A stretch of DNA of 64,000 nucleotides, taken from assembly GCA_004282745.1 (NCBI GenBank), contig SHMT01000003.1, positions 117,825 through 181,824 of the forward strand. Reading direction: 5' to 3'. This DNA is from Candidatus Scalindua sp. SCAELEC01 (GTDB lineage Bacteria; Planctomycetota; Brocadiia; Brocadiales; Scalinduaceae). The notes under the pieces were generated by a model. The model searched no databases. It saw only the letters and a program-made list of their open reading frames with translations, and was not told the DNA's origin. The first letter of the stretch is position 1, and every line of letters begins with the position of its first letter. The translations under genes were made by a program, and so were the position numbers. This document shows positions 36,651-45,682 of this stretch, in pieces.

Positions 36651-37144
36651 GCATGCTTCTTTTCAAAATATGACTTCTTAATTAAATTAATAAAATCATT
36701 CTTATTAACACTTTCACCGGAAACATCGATTTCCTCATTTGCAACCTCAGATATCAGACCTACTCTTTCGTTCGTCACACCAAGTAATAGATGTTTACCG
36801 GGTATCTTGACCAGAAAAATCGACTTCTTTACCCCCAACGTTTGATGGTCTAACACTTGTAGGTATCTTTTACCCCTTCCGATACTTGACTTAAATCCAT
36901 AATTTTTCTTTAGAACTAGCGCAACCGCTATTATTATGGCAATGAGTACCAGCAGAGAACTTATAATCTTTGTGTTCATATGCAATATACCGGGTGTTTC
37001 CTTCTGGTTAGTATCACCTAAAAACAGTGCACTCTCTTGGTCACCTGCGAAAACAGTATTTTGCTCTTTGATAAAAGAGAGAAACAGAGAGAACAGAATG
37101 AGGTTTATAACAACGATACTTATAATATTATTTCTTTTTACCAT
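36647..37144 (-). CDS. fliO: Flagellar biosynthesis protein FliO (putative)
   Basis: The 165-aa product has an N-terminal signal-like helix, a second membrane helix (about residues 60-80) and a basic cytosolic domain (GRGKRYLQVLDHQTLGVKKSIFLVKIPGKHLLLGVTNERVGLI) that is typical of FliO, which helps FliP assemble. Sequence conservation is low, so the position before fliP is important. It is the first gene of the fliO-to-fliA operon. Confidence 0.85.
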   Translation of the reverse strand: MVKRNNIISIVVINLILFSLFLSFIKEQNTVFAGDQESALFLGDTNQKETPGILHMNTKIISSLLVLIAIIIAVALVLKKNYGFKSSIGRGKRYLQVLDHQTLGVKKSIFLVKIPGKHLLLGVTNERVGLISEVANEEIDVSGESVNKNDFINLIKKSYFEKKHA

Positions 37145-37560
37145 TTTTCACCTTATTTAATTCTGCCCATATGCAATACACCTTTTTGTCATAGCGAGAG
37201 TGCCAACCAATTGAAAATATGCTTTTTGAATTGCTTTCCTATTAATAAAATTAACCAGTTAGAAAAATAGCAAATCAGATACCATCTTTGCAGAACGGAA
37301 ATGCCATGGAGAGAAAAAGATTTTATGTACTTCGTCAATAAAAAGATACCGATTACTAATTTATTGAGATAGTTGATCTCTATTCCTATCAATGAGTATA
37401 TGAACATGAAACAAGTAGATCATGTAGTCTTTCCCCACTAATCGTAGTTTTATTAAACAGGTAATAGCTCTAGGAATAAAAACATATGAGGGAACTAGAT
37501 GTGCAACCAAGAATGCTTACTTGGATGAAGAAATAACTAAATCGTTTATCGCAATATGCC
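37145..37560. other. fliN-fliO spacer
   Basis: A 416-bp non-coding gap holding the sigma-54 candidate of the fliO operon (37270-37284). A TTTCCCCAC run at 37430-37438 lies about 147 bp upstream of that promoter, near the distance of the fliK/flgF blocks, but similarity is weak. I see no gene in it. Confidence 0.45.
37270..37284 (-). promoter_or_regulatory. Sigma-54 promoter candidate for the fliO operon
   Basis: The minus strand reads TGGTATCTGATTTGC. It has GG-N10-GC and a full TTGC. The predicted start near 37258 leaves a leader of about 110 nt before fliO. This would place fliOPQR, flhB, flhA, flhF and fliA under sigma-54. Confidence 0.65.
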
Positions 37561-37938
37561 TCAACCCATACTCTGTATCCTATCCTGTTGGTTGGAAATC
37601 TTTGAAATTTTTACCCCAAAATTTTCGTCAACTACCACGACTTCACCAAGGGCAATAGTCTTACCTCGAACGGTAATTTTAACAGGTTCTCCCGCAAGAC
37701 TATCAAGCTCAATAATCGACCCTGGATTTAATTTTAGTATCTCGCTTATTTCCATCTCTGTCTTTCCAAGTTCAACAAGGACAGGTATGTGGACGTCCAT
37801 AAGCATATCAATATTTCGATGCGCCTCCTCCTGCTGTTGTGCGGGTTTTAAAGGAGACAATTTAACGGACTTTACCGAATCACCGCTCTCTGCTTGTGTA
37901 TCAGAAACCTCCTGCTCTTCACTTCCTTCTTCACTCAT
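37561..37938 (-). CDS. fliN: Flagellar switch protein FliN
   Basis: The 125-aa product has a 40-residue polar tail and the C-terminal SpoA domain: DMLMDVHIPVLVELGKTEMEISEILKLNPGSIIELDSLAGEPVKI. FliN forms the base of the C ring that binds FliH and the ATPase complex. It follows fliM by 20 bp. Confidence 0.95.
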   Translation of the reverse strand: MSEEGSEEQEVSDTQAESGDSVKSVKLSPLKPAQQQEEAHRNIDMLMDVHIPVLVELGKTEMEISEILKLNPGSIIELDSLAGEPVKITVRGKTIALGEVVVVDENFGVKISKISNQQDRIQSMG

Positions 37939-37958
37939 AGAATATCCTCCTTTAATAA

Positions 37959-38957
37959 CTATTGTTCACCAGAACAGACCTCGGAAACCGAAGTAATCTG
38001 CATCGCCTTCTTAGCACCTAAAAGACCCAATTTCCCGTAAAATTTGTTTTTGCCTTCTACCGCTATTTTCAAGTCATCTGAGATCTTACTCTTCAACCTG
38101 ATAACGTCCCCCTCCTTCAGTGTTGTCAGATCATTCACGGTAATATTGATCTTATCAAGAACACCAACAATATCCACACTTAAGCCCTTCACTAATTTTT
38201 CCAATTTTTCGCTGTATTTTTTATCCTGCCCTCCCATGTCATTTGATTTAGTACTATCATGAAAACGATTAATTGTATTGTCAATACTTGCCACTGGCAC
38301 ACAAAATTTGATTTCACCAAATGCATAATCCAAATTTACATTGAATGAAACGACTAATACCACATCTGACTCTGATGCAATGTTGAGATAACGCGACTCT
38401 ACCGATGTCTCAGCAACTCTCCAGTTCAACACCTGGTAAGGTTCCCATGAGCTTTTTATTTTTTCTAGAATTATCGATATGATATTACCGAGAATTGCTA
38501 TCTCTACATCAGTCGGCTTTCGTATTTCATTTTGATTCTTTGAGGAACCCCCAAAGGCAACTTCTACCATAGTCATACAGAGACCTAATTCTACCGTTAT
38601 ACCACCAAATCCTTGCAGAGGCTTCAATTTTACGGTACTGATATAAATGAGATCCGGACAGGTTGCTTTGAAGATTTCAAAGCTTAATTCATCAATTGAA
38701 TCTAATGTAACCTTCACGGTAGTCCTCAGATAATTAGATATTCCTCTGCTTATCTGATATGCAGTATTTTCATATAGCTTATATAATAAACGCTTCTTTT
38801 CTCGTGATATTGTATTTGGTCGCTTAAAGTCATAATACTTTGCTTTTCCTTCTTCAATTATATCTGAATGACCTTCTGATGTATCATTTTGATTAAAGGA
38901 GGTAAGCAAGCTTTCGACTTCTTCAGAAGTCAGGATTGTATTTTCTGTGTCCGACAT
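37959..38957 (-). CDS. fliM: Flagellar switch protein FliM
   Basis: The 332-aa product begins with a motif like the CheY-binding peptide (LTSEEVESLLTSF, residues 9-21), has a central CheC-like domain (CPDLIYISTVKLKPLQGFGGITVELGLCMTMVEVAFGGSS) and a C-terminal SpoA domain. FliM links the C ring to CheY-P; the cheY gene at the right end may supply the partner. Gap of 2 bp from fliL. Confidence 0.95.
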   Translation of the reverse strand: MSDTENTILTSEEVESLLTSFNQNDTSEGHSDIIEEGKAKYYDFKRPNTISREKKRLLYKLYENTAYQISRGISNYLRTTVKVTLDSIDELSFEIFKATCPDLIYISTVKLKPLQGFGGITVELGLCMTMVEVAFGGSSKNQNEIRKPTDVEIAILGNIISIILEKIKSSWEPYQVLNWRVAETSVESRYLNIASESDVVLVVSFNVNLDYAFGEIKFCVPVASIDNTINRFHDSTKSNDMGGQDKKYSEKLEKLVKGLSVDIVGVLDKINITVNDLTTLKEGDVIRLKSKISDDLKIAVEGKNKFYGKLGLLGAKKAMQITSVSEVCSGEQ

Positions 38958-38959
38958 AA

Positions 38960-39685
38960 TTATTGTATGATAAAATCAGAAAAGTAGATCTGTTTTATCG
39001 TGTCACCCGCTCCTAACAGTTCATTTAATATATTCTTAATCTCCAACCGTAACCTAAGTAAACTTCCCTCTGTCTCAATCTCTTTTGCAGATTTTGCAGA
39101 AAGTAACGAAATCATTTTATCTCTCAGCATAACAATTTTTTCTTTTATCTTCTCTTGTGCTTCCACATTCTCTACCTCAAGATTTATGAGTACACGCAGA
39201 TACCTGCGGCTCCCTACTCCCCCAAGGTTTACGACAATACTTTCTAATGGAACGATAATATTACCCTGCGGCTCTACAGTACTTTCATCTCCTGATTCAT
39301 TATCTTTTTTTTCAGCATCATCTCCTTTGCTCTGCTTCTTTTTTTCTTTCTTCTTCGTTTTATCAGCTTTATCTTCCGAAACTTCTTCCGATACCGTTTC
39401 AGTGGGCTCGTTATTACTATCAATTTCTTCTGCATCAGACACGATCTCTCTTTGAGGAGAATTCATTTTTGTCACGAAGACGAATGCGCAAACGACTGAA
39501 ACCATGGCAATGACAGCAATGATTAATGTTGGTTTTATATCAAGAGTATCGCCATTACTGCTGGTGGATGAGGTATCTTCCTTATCATGAGAAATTCCAG
39601 CCCCTTCAACATTTTCGTTTTCAGCACTATTACCCCCCTGCTCACTTTGCTGTTCTTCTTTCCCCTTTTTTTTCTTTCCAAACAA
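38960..39685 (-). CDS. fliL: Flagellar basal body-associated FliL, with long linker
   Basis: The 241-aa product has one membrane helix (about residues 53-73), a long acidic and lysine-rich linker (about 80-145), and the periplasmic FliL domain (VPLESIVVNLGGVGSRRYLRVLINLEVEN, then ETEGSLLRLRLEIKNILNELLG and a terminal IKQIYFSDFIIQ). FliL sits around the stator. Usual FliL is 150-180 aa; here the linker adds about 70. It starts at TTG with GGAGG 9 nt upstream; no ATG is available. Element A lies upstream between it and the motB-like gene. Confidence 0.9.
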   Translation of the reverse strand: MFGKKKKGKEEQQSEQGGNSAENENVEGAGISHDKEDTSSTSSNGDTLDIKPTLIIAVIAMVSVVCAFVFVTKMNSPQREIVSDAEEIDSNNEPTETVSEEVSEDKADKTKKKEKKKQSKGDDAEKKDNESGDESTVEPQGNIIVPLESIVVNLGGVGSRRYLRVLINLEVENVEAQEKIKEKIVMLRDKMISLLSAKSAKEIETEGSLLRLRLEIKNILNELLGAGDTIKQIYFSDFIIQ

Positions 39686-39730
39686 AACGATATACCTCCG
39701 TTATGTTACGAGACTCCAACTTTCCCTTAA

Positions 39731-39889
39731 CTAATTAGTGTTTGAACGAAAACTACCCATCTACTACGTTGCTGCAACAATTTCGAAATCCTCAAGTACA
39801 ATTGTACGTTCCGGTTACGAAATTGTTACGCGCCTTGTACCTGGGCACTTTTCATTCAAACACAGGGTTTTCGTTCAGACACTAATTAG
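39731..39889. repeat. Inverted-repeat element A, copy 2
   Basis: This 159-bp element has 23-bp terminal inverted repeats that differ at one base; the left end begins CTAATTAGTGTTTGAACGAA. It is closely similar to 15033-15190, 24.7 kb away. It lies inside the stator-to-FliM operon, between the second motB-like gene and fliL, and contains no coding sequence. The transcript must read through it. Confidence 0.85.
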
Positions 39890-39901
39890 CCAAAAGGGAA
39901 A

Positions 39902-40678
39902 TTAATTATTAGTCACGATAATGTTTATTCTGTTATTTGCCACTGCATTAAATGTTGATTCCTCACCTAATAACGGCCTATGTTTACCATACCCAATCGC
40001 TGTCAACCTTTTAAAGCTAATTTTCCCGGTTTCATGCAGGTAACGCGTTACAGCCATGGCTTGCTCAGCAGAAAATTCCCAACTAGTCTGGTACTCATCC
40101 GTAGGAACAAAACCTTTATCTGTATAGCTGGCAACCGTGACCTGGCAATCTCTCTCTTTAATGGTCTTTATCAGACTGTTAAGGTATGCCTTACTCTCTT
40201 CTGTAAGCTCTAAACCATTATGAACAAAACTAATCTTAGTTGGAAAGAACAATTGGTGCTTCTTGCGTTCATAGTCTATTGTAATTTCATCATCAACAAC
40301 ATTTAAGGCCTTGTTCCCAACTATGATGGACTCTTCATCATTTGATTTTACCCCTAGTTTTTTGAAAACAATAGTCAAATTGTTAATTGAATTACTATTT
40401 CCCATTGACATTCTGTTGAGACCAAAATTATCTAATGCCGCCTTAAATGATTCGATCGCCTCTTTTGCTTTTTCATCGTCTGGTTTTCCGGCAAAGCTGG
40501 ATAACATAATAAAGAATGCAAGCAGGATGGTCATCATTGATGCAAAGGCCATCATATCCATCTCGGGAATATCATCATCAGCAGGCTTCTTTTTTTTCAG
40601 CAACTTGCTAAAAGCTTGTGAAACCTTGACAACAGCAGATTGTGTGTCATTGGTTTCTGCGTTTCCCTCGTTAGCCAT
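39902..40678 (-). CDS. MotB-like OmpA-domain protein lacking the channel Asp
   Basis: The 258-aa product has one membrane helix near residues 46-63 and a C-terminal OmpA/MotB domain (ITIDYERKKHQLFFPTKISF, then SAEQAMAVTRYLHETGKISFKRLTAIGYGKHRPL). MotB-type stators need an Asp at the start of the helix; the motB gene beside it has it (FGDLITLLMTFF), but here the aligned segment reads FASMMTILLAFF, so Ser47 replaces Asp. Asp41 lies six residues before. It overlaps motB by 8 bp. It may be a dominant partner, a wall anchor or a scaffold; it cannot by itself be a normal proton channel. Confidence 0.75.
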   Translation of the reverse strand: MANEGNAETNDTQSAVVKVSQAFSKLLKKKKPADDDIPEMDMMAFASMMTILLAFFIMLSSFAGKPDDEKAKEAIESFKAALDNFGLNRMSMGNSNSINNLTIVFKKLGVKSNDEESIIVGNKALNVVDDEITIDYERKKHQLFFPTKISFVHNGLELTEESKAYLNSLIKTIKERDCQVTVASYTDKGFVPTDEYQTSWEFSAEQAMAVTRYLHETGKISFKRLTAIGYGKHRPLLGEESTFNAVANNRINIIVTNN

Positions 40679-41393
40679 CTGCTGCTCCTTGTTCTTTTAC
40701 AATAATTTCAACCCTTCTGTTCTTTGCACGGTTTTCTTCATCAATATTTGGAAAGAGCGGACGAAGTTTACCATATCCTGCCACTCCAATGCGAGAGGGA
40801 TTAATATCACCACTGTCTACTAAATATCTACACACATTGGTTGCACGGGAAACAGATAATTTAATGTCAGCATACCTATCTTTACTGTAATGATCATCCG
40901 TGTGCCCCTCTATTCTCACATCGTTCGATACCACACTCAATAATTGAGCTATCTCATCTAACAAATACAGGTATTGCTCTTTTGGTCTTGGATTACCCGT
41001 CTCAAATAAGATATCCGCCCTTATTCTAATGATAAAACCGTCTCGCGTTTTCTCTAAATCTATCACATTGACAAGATCTTTCTCACTGATAAAGATCACG
41101 ACAGAATCATACAGAAATTCAATATTGTCGAGCGGTGGAGGGAGGTCATCTTCGTCCATTAAGAGTTGCACCTTACTCATAACTTGCTCCTCGAAAATAC
41201 CTGTTTCTTTCATATCTGCACTCACTAAATTGTCACCCGTACCATTATTCCTGTTAATGGCTTCGACAATCTCATCCATCTTGATAATACTCATTGAAAT
41301 TATCAGTACAAAGAATGTCATTAAGAGAGTGATCAAATCACCAAAGGAAGCAACCCAGGCATTGGCATCTGCCCCTTTTTCTTCTTCTTCCAT
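40671..41393 (-). CDS. motB: Flagellar stator protein MotB
   Basis: The 240-aa product has a membrane helix with the critical Asp19 (SFGDLITLLMTFFVLIIS) and an OmpA-type peptidoglycan-binding domain (VIDLEKTRDGFIIRI to IEGHTDDHYSK, NVCRYLVDSGDINPSRIGVAGYGKLRPL). It anchors MotA to the cell wall. It overlaps motA by one base (TAATG). Confidence 0.93.
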   Translation of the reverse strand: MEEEEKGADANAWVASFGDLITLLMTFFVLIISMSIIKMDEIVEAINRNNGTGDNLVSADMKETGIFEEQVMSKVQLLMDEDDLPPPLDNIEFLYDSVVIFISEKDLVNVIDLEKTRDGFIIRIRADILFETGNPRPKEQYLYLLDEIAQLLSVVSNDVRIEGHTDDHYSKDRYADIKLSVSRATNVCRYLVDSGDINPSRIGVAGYGKLRPLFPNIDEENRAKNRRVEIIVKEQGAADG

Positions 41394-42199
41394 TACTGTT
41401 TTTCCCTTATCTTGTCCTTCAGATCTTCAAGCTTTTTTTCTTTCCTTGCTTTTGGGGCTAGAAAACTTTTTAGTTTCTCTTCGACCAAATTAGGTGCGTC
41501 TCCGGATTGTATTGAAACAATACCTTCCATCACGAGCTCTTTCACAAGCGTTTCCTCCTTTGATCTTAGACCAAGCTTTCCGCCCATCGGTAAACAGAAC
41601 AGGTTCGCGAGAAGAACTCCATAAAAGGTAGTTATAAGTGCGGTAGCCATACCACCTCCTATCTTCGAAGGATCATCCAGAGACTGGAGCATGAGTACCA
41701 ATCCGATCAGCGTTCCTAACATACCAAATGCCGGAGATGCTGCCCCCATCGACTCTAAGATACCCTTGCCCACAGAGTGCCTCTGGCGAACCATGTCTAT
41801 CTCTGATCCAAGTATTGAACGTAGGCCGTCAGCATCAGTCCCATCTACGAGGAGTTGTATTCCTTTTGCAAGGAAGGCATCTTTGAGGTCAGCAACCTTG
41901 TTCTCAAGAGCTAGCAATCCTTCCCTTCGTGCAACTCTGGCGAATTCTACAAGCCTGTTCACCTCCTCTTGCGGAGAACTCAATTTAATAAAAATAGTCT
42001 TCATTATTATGCCGACTAATCCAATAACGTTTGCCAATGGGTATCGAACAAGTGTTGCTGCAAGGGTACCCCCCACTACAATCATACCTGAAGGAACATC
42101 GATAAATGATCCTATGCCAGAAACTCCTCCTGCTAAAACAATCGATACGATAAGCAAAACCATACCCAACAACATACCTGCAGGTGTTGCTATGTCCAT
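41393..42199 (-). CDS. motA: Flagellar stator protein MotA
   Basis: The 268-aa product has four membrane helices, the cytoplasmic loop (about residues 75-150) and the conserved MotA segment GMLGTLIGLVLMLQSL and GGGMATALITTFYGVLLANLF. It forms the 5:2 stator with MotB. Whether protons or sodium drive it cannot be told from the sequence alone. Gap of 3 bp from the MotE-like gene. Confidence 0.95.
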   Translation of the reverse strand: MDIATPAGMLLGMVLLIVSIVLAGGVSGIGSFIDVPSGMIVVGGTLAATLVRYPLANVIGLVGIIMKTIFIKLSSPQEEVNRLVEFARVARREGLLALENKVADLKDAFLAKGIQLLVDGTDADGLRSILGSEIDMVRQRHSVGKGILESMGAASPAFGMLGTLIGLVLMLQSLDDPSKIGGGMATALITTFYGVLLANLFCLPMGGKLGLRSKEETLVKELVMEGIVSIQSGDAPNLVEEKLKSFLAPKARKEKKLEDLKDKIREKQ

Positions 42200-42202
42200 A
42201 CC

Positions 42203-43147
42203 TCACACTCCTTCCGTATTTGTACTATTGTCTTGTCTCTTCTTGATGTTGTTATTCAAGCCAGACCTCTTCCTTATCTTGTCCGTTAACTCAGAAGCCT
42301 CTTCCGCTCCCATTGACTCAAGAATTTTTGCTAATTTCTTTTCTTCCATATATATCAGGATATTCACAGAAGTGTCATCATCAAGTTCTTTCAGAACGGC
42401 TAAGGTTTTCTTGGGTTCCATTCTTTGATATACCCCTGCTAGTGCTTTAAGATTCTTCTGTTTCAACGCCTCATCAGACAACTTTTTAAGTGTCTCCAGT
42501 TTTTTCATCTGTTCAGTGAGTTCAGCAGCCATATCGGGACCAATTTCTTCAAATATTTTTGCAGACTTTTTTGCTGGCATGCTTGCCAATACTTTAGCTC
42601 CGGTCTCACCGCTTAACTGACTTAATGCCTTTGCAGATTTGGAGGCATCCATCGATGCATAAACGACCGCTAAATTTTTTATATTTTTGAGTTCTATTCC
42701 TTTGAAAACGAGCAGGTCTCTGTCCAGTGCCACTCGTTCCTTGCCTATTGATAGTAAAGTATCTGAATACTTTTCTCTCATAGAAACAAGTTGTAATTTC
42801 TGGTTTTCCAGATCGTCCTTAAATGATTCTAACTCTTTCTCTCTTTTATCCAGTAATCCAATCTTTTTTACGTACAAGTCCACTCTTTGATTCAGTTCAT
42901 CCAAAAGTTCGTTGGTATCCTCCGGAGATAACAACCTCAAAATCCTTTGTTGTTCTTTTGACTCCAATTTCACGGAATTTTTTGTTGTCAGTTCTTTAAG
43001 TTTCTCTGTGTATCTTCTCTGCTGCTCTTTTTCAATCTTCTTTTTAAAGGTGCTCATTATGAGTACCGACACAGAAAAAACTGCCAAAAATACAACAGCA
43101 AACGGTAATATTTTTCTTGCCTTTATTTTCATTTTAAACTTCAACAT
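42203..43147 (-). CDS. MotE-like protein with duplicated C-terminal domain
   Basis: The 314-aa product has a membrane helix (about 13-30), a coiled coil (about 85-145) and two similar C-terminal helical domains: IKNLAVVYASMDASKSAKAL and LKALAGVYQRMEPKKTLAVL, each followed by a (M)xAKKLAKIxExMGxExAxELT pattern. One such MgtE-N/FliG-like domain is the MotE norm; here it is present twice. MotE is a chaperone for MotAB assembly in Helicobacter. It lies between fliJ and motA. ATG at M1 or M6. Confidence 0.7.
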   Translation of the reverse strand: MLKFKMKIKARKILPFAVVFLAVFSVSVLIMSTFKKKIEKEQQRRYTEKLKELTTKNSVKLESKEQQRILRLLSPEDTNELLDELNQRVDLYVKKIGLLDKREKELESFKDDLENQKLQLVSMREKYSDTLLSIGKERVALDRDLLVFKGIELKNIKNLAVVYASMDASKSAKALSQLSGETGAKVLASMPAKKSAKIFEEIGPDMAAELTEQMKKLETLKKLSDEALKQKNLKALAGVYQRMEPKKTLAVLKELDDDTSVNILIYMEEKKLAKILESMGAEEASELTDKIRKRSGLNNNIKKRQDNSTNTEGV

Positions 43148-43150
43148 GTT

Positions 43151-43591
43151 TTAACGCCTCTTTGTGTAGTTCATTATGGCAATATCATCCATTTCCTTAT
43201 TTACCGACACTTGTAAATTACTGAGATACTCACGCTCCCCTTTCTCTTTGAGTTTTTCCAGGGCCTTCCTTCGCTTCATTATCTTTGTGAGCTCTGTTTG
43301 CACAATCTCTATTTTTCCTTTTATCTCTCCAAGTAACCCCAGACACTCCTTCTCATCATTCTCAAGTTTTACAAAATAGTCTTCATACCTTCTCAATTCT
43401 AACACTTCAAACCGATTTTGTTGTTGCTCACTTAGCTTTTGTTGGCAATCATTTCTTTGCTTTTTGAGTCTCTCTATTTTATCTTCTTCCTCTTGAAAAA
43501 TACCCTTAAGAACTTTCAAACCTCGAATAAATTCACCTTCATGAATCCGTTCTTTTTCAAGTAAAGGTTGAAGTCTAAAATGATATCTCAC
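43151..43591 (-). CDS. fliJ: Flagellar export chaperone FliJ
   Basis: FliJ is the coiled-coil stalk of the export ATPase. The 146-aa product is one long charged coiled coil with the FliJ N terminus (YHFRLQPLLEKERIHEGEF). It starts at GTG with GAGGGG upstream. It follows fliI by 82 bp. Confidence 0.85.
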   Translation of the reverse strand: MRYHFRLQPLLEKERIHEGEFIRGLKVLKGIFQEEEDKIERLKKQRNDCQQKLSEQQQNRFEVLELRRYEDYFVKLENDEKECLGLLGEIKGKIEIVQTELTKIMKRRKALEKLKEKGEREYLSNLQVSVNKEMDDIAIMNYTKRR

Positions 43592-43673
43592 CTACACCCC
43601 TCAACGATAAATACTTTTTTCTCTCCATAAAAAGCCCACAACAATGGATTTGTACAAAATTAAACTGAAAAAC

Positions 43674-45035
43674 CTAATTATTACGATTGGCCAGATCTTG
43701 TACTTTGCCTACCGTGCTAGACATCATCTCCTGAAGTTTTAAGATGTCTTCAGGAAAACTGCTTTGTTCACCTACACCCTGCTGAAGATAACCGGTTATC
43801 AATTCAAACATATTCACGGCATAGTCAATTTTAGGATTCCTTCCCTCCACATATGCCCCTACATTTATCATATCCTCCGCATCCTTATAAATGGAATAGG
43901 TGGCCCTCATTTTCTGTGCTGCCATCATGTGTGCAGACGATACAACGTCGATCATGCATCTGCTAACACTATTCAGTATATCGATAGCCGGATAGTGATT
44001 CTGAGCCGCAATCTTCCTCGAAAGAATTATGTGTCCATCTAGAATCCCACGCACTGTGTCTGAAACAGGTTCGTTAAAATCATCACCTTCTACGAGTACG
44101 GTATATAATGCTGTTATACTTCCCACCTTAGTTGCTCCAGGTCTTTCTAATAATTTTGGAAGCAGAGAAAAGACTGAAGGCGTATATCCTCTAGATGTTG
44201 GTGGTTCGCCAATAGACAACCCAATCTCTCGCTGTGCATTCGCAAGCCTCGTGACGGAATCCATCATAAGCATTACATCCATACCTTTATCTCTCAAACA
44301 CTCAGCAATTGTAGTGGCAACAAACCCACCTTTTAACCTTACAATAACGGGTTTGTCTGATGTGACGACAATAACAACCGATTTCTTGAGGCCTTCCTCA
44401 CCTAGATTGTGTTCAATAAACTCCCTAACTTCCCTCCCTCTTTCACCAATTAAGGCAATCACATTTACGTCTGCCTTTGATGAGGTTGCAATCTTTCCGA
44501 GGAGAGTACTTTTCCCAACGCCACTGCCTGCAAAAATACCTAACCTTTGCCCTTTTCCACAGGTTAACAAACCGTCAATCGCTCTAATTCCAGTACTAAT
44601 TGGTTCTGTAATAAGCTGACGACTCAATGGATCAGGAGGCTCATTATATACCGGCCTCATCTCATCACTTTTCACCGGTCCTTTATTATCTATTGGGTTC
44701 CCCAATCCATCAAGTATCCTCCCTATCAGTGATGAACCTACCTTAATCTGAAGTGGAAGACCGGTAGCAACGACCTCACTTTTAGGACTTATACCATCAG
44801 TGTCCCCTATCGGCATCAACAATGTCCTTGTATCTTTAAAACCTACCACTTCTGCAAGAACTGTTTTCTTCTTTGACTGTGTTGTCATGCTACACAACTC
44901 TCCTACCGAGGCTTCTGGTCCAAGAGATTCGATAAGCATACTTGTTGCCCTTGAGACAGTACCCACATATTTAATGGTATCGATACTTGAAAGTCTTTGA
45001 AAATGCCTTCCAAGAAAGCCTTTTTTATTTTTCAT
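43674..45035 (-). CDS. fliI: Flagellum-specific ATPase FliI
   Basis: The 453-aa product is an F1-beta-like ATPase with P-loop GSGVGKSTLLG, GERGREVREFIEHNLG, and DVMLMMDSVTRLANAQREIGL (Walker B region), then TALYTVLVEGDDFNEPVSDTVRGILDGHI, diagnostic of FliI. It energises early export. Four-base ATGA overlap with fliH. Confidence 0.97.
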   Translation of the reverse strand: MKNKKGFLGRHFQRLSSIDTIKYVGTVSRATSMLIESLGPEASVGELCSMTTQSKKKTVLAEVVGFKDTRTLLMPIGDTDGISPKSEVVATGLPLQIKVGSSLIGRILDGLGNPIDNKGPVKSDEMRPVYNEPPDPLSRQLITEPISTGIRAIDGLLTCGKGQRLGIFAGSGVGKSTLLGKIATSSKADVNVIALIGERGREVREFIEHNLGEEGLKKSVVIVVTSDKPVIVRLKGGFVATTIAECLRDKGMDVMLMMDSVTRLANAQREIGLSIGEPPTSRGYTPSVFSLLPKLLERPGATKVGSITALYTVLVEGDDFNEPVSDTVRGILDGHIILSRKIAAQNHYPAIDILNSVSRCMIDVVSSAHMMAAQKMRATYSIYKDAEDMINVGAYVEGRNPKIDYAVNMFELITGYLQQGVGEQSSFPEDILKLQEMMSSTVGKVQDLANRNN

Positions 45036-45682
45036 TCTTTTCTTTCACTGGTAATGCTATCCGCTTCTAATGTGGTAACGATCTCATTCCATCGTGTCTC
45101 GACCCTTGCATCAATTGATCCGTAATCGGTGACAACCATACATCCACCAGGAGATATGTCATTATCTGTAACTATCTTACATTCTCCATCCAACTCATTG
45201 ATACCGGATATCTTCTTCAGTTTAAAATTTTCTAAGTCCTTTTCATTTATACAAATTTTTGCTATTTTTTTATCTTTCACCTTGCAAACCGCTTCCGTAG
45301 CAATTCGTTCAGTAATTTCTCTGCTATCTTTTGAGATTTCCACATTTATTACTTTTTTTGCTACTGCAAGTACGAGGTGCAGTATCTCTTTTTCACAATT
45401 TTCCCAGATCTTGTCCCTCTCTTTTTTTAACTCTTGCGCGGCCATCGTTAATCCTTTACATAAAAGCTCGTTCTCTTCCACAATCTTGCTCTGTATCTTT
45501 TCCTCAGCATCTTTCAACCCTCTTTGGTATGATTCCTGCAACATATCATTCAACTCTTTTTGTCTGTTTTCTGCTTCAATTTTTTCATCTCTCTCTTTTT
45601 TCTCCACTACGGATGGTAATCTTGTTTCCAGCACTATGGATTTCTCTATCACGGGTAATTTGTAAACAATTTTTATACTCAT
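45032..45682 (-). CDS. fliH: Flagellar assembly protein FliH
   Basis: The 216-aa product has an extended Glu/Lys-rich helix (about 30-100) and a C-terminal FliH/HrpE-like domain (EILHLVLAVAKKVINVEISKDSREI, DNDISPGGCMVVTDYGSIDARVETRW). It binds FliI and tethers it to FliN. ATGA overlap with fliG. Confidence 0.9.
   Translation of the reverse strand: MSIKIVYKLPVIEKSIVLETRLPSVVEKKERDEKIEAENRQKELNDMLQESYQRGLKDAEEKIQSKIVEENELLCKGLTMAAQELKKERDKIWENCEKEILHLVLAVAKKVINVEISKDSREITERIATEAVCKVKDKKIAKICINEKDLENFKLKKISGINELDGECKIVTDNDISPGGCMVVTDYGSIDARVETRWNEIVTTLEADSITSERKE

Noticed and set aside
41691..42428. 245-aa reading frame opposite motA and the MotE-like gene
   Set aside because: It is the antisense of clear motA and motE-like genes.
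44029..44619. 196-aa reading frame opposite fliI
   Set aside because: Antisense of the fliI gene; no own signals.
45129..45665. 178-aa reading frame opposite fliH
   Set aside because: Antisense of fliH.
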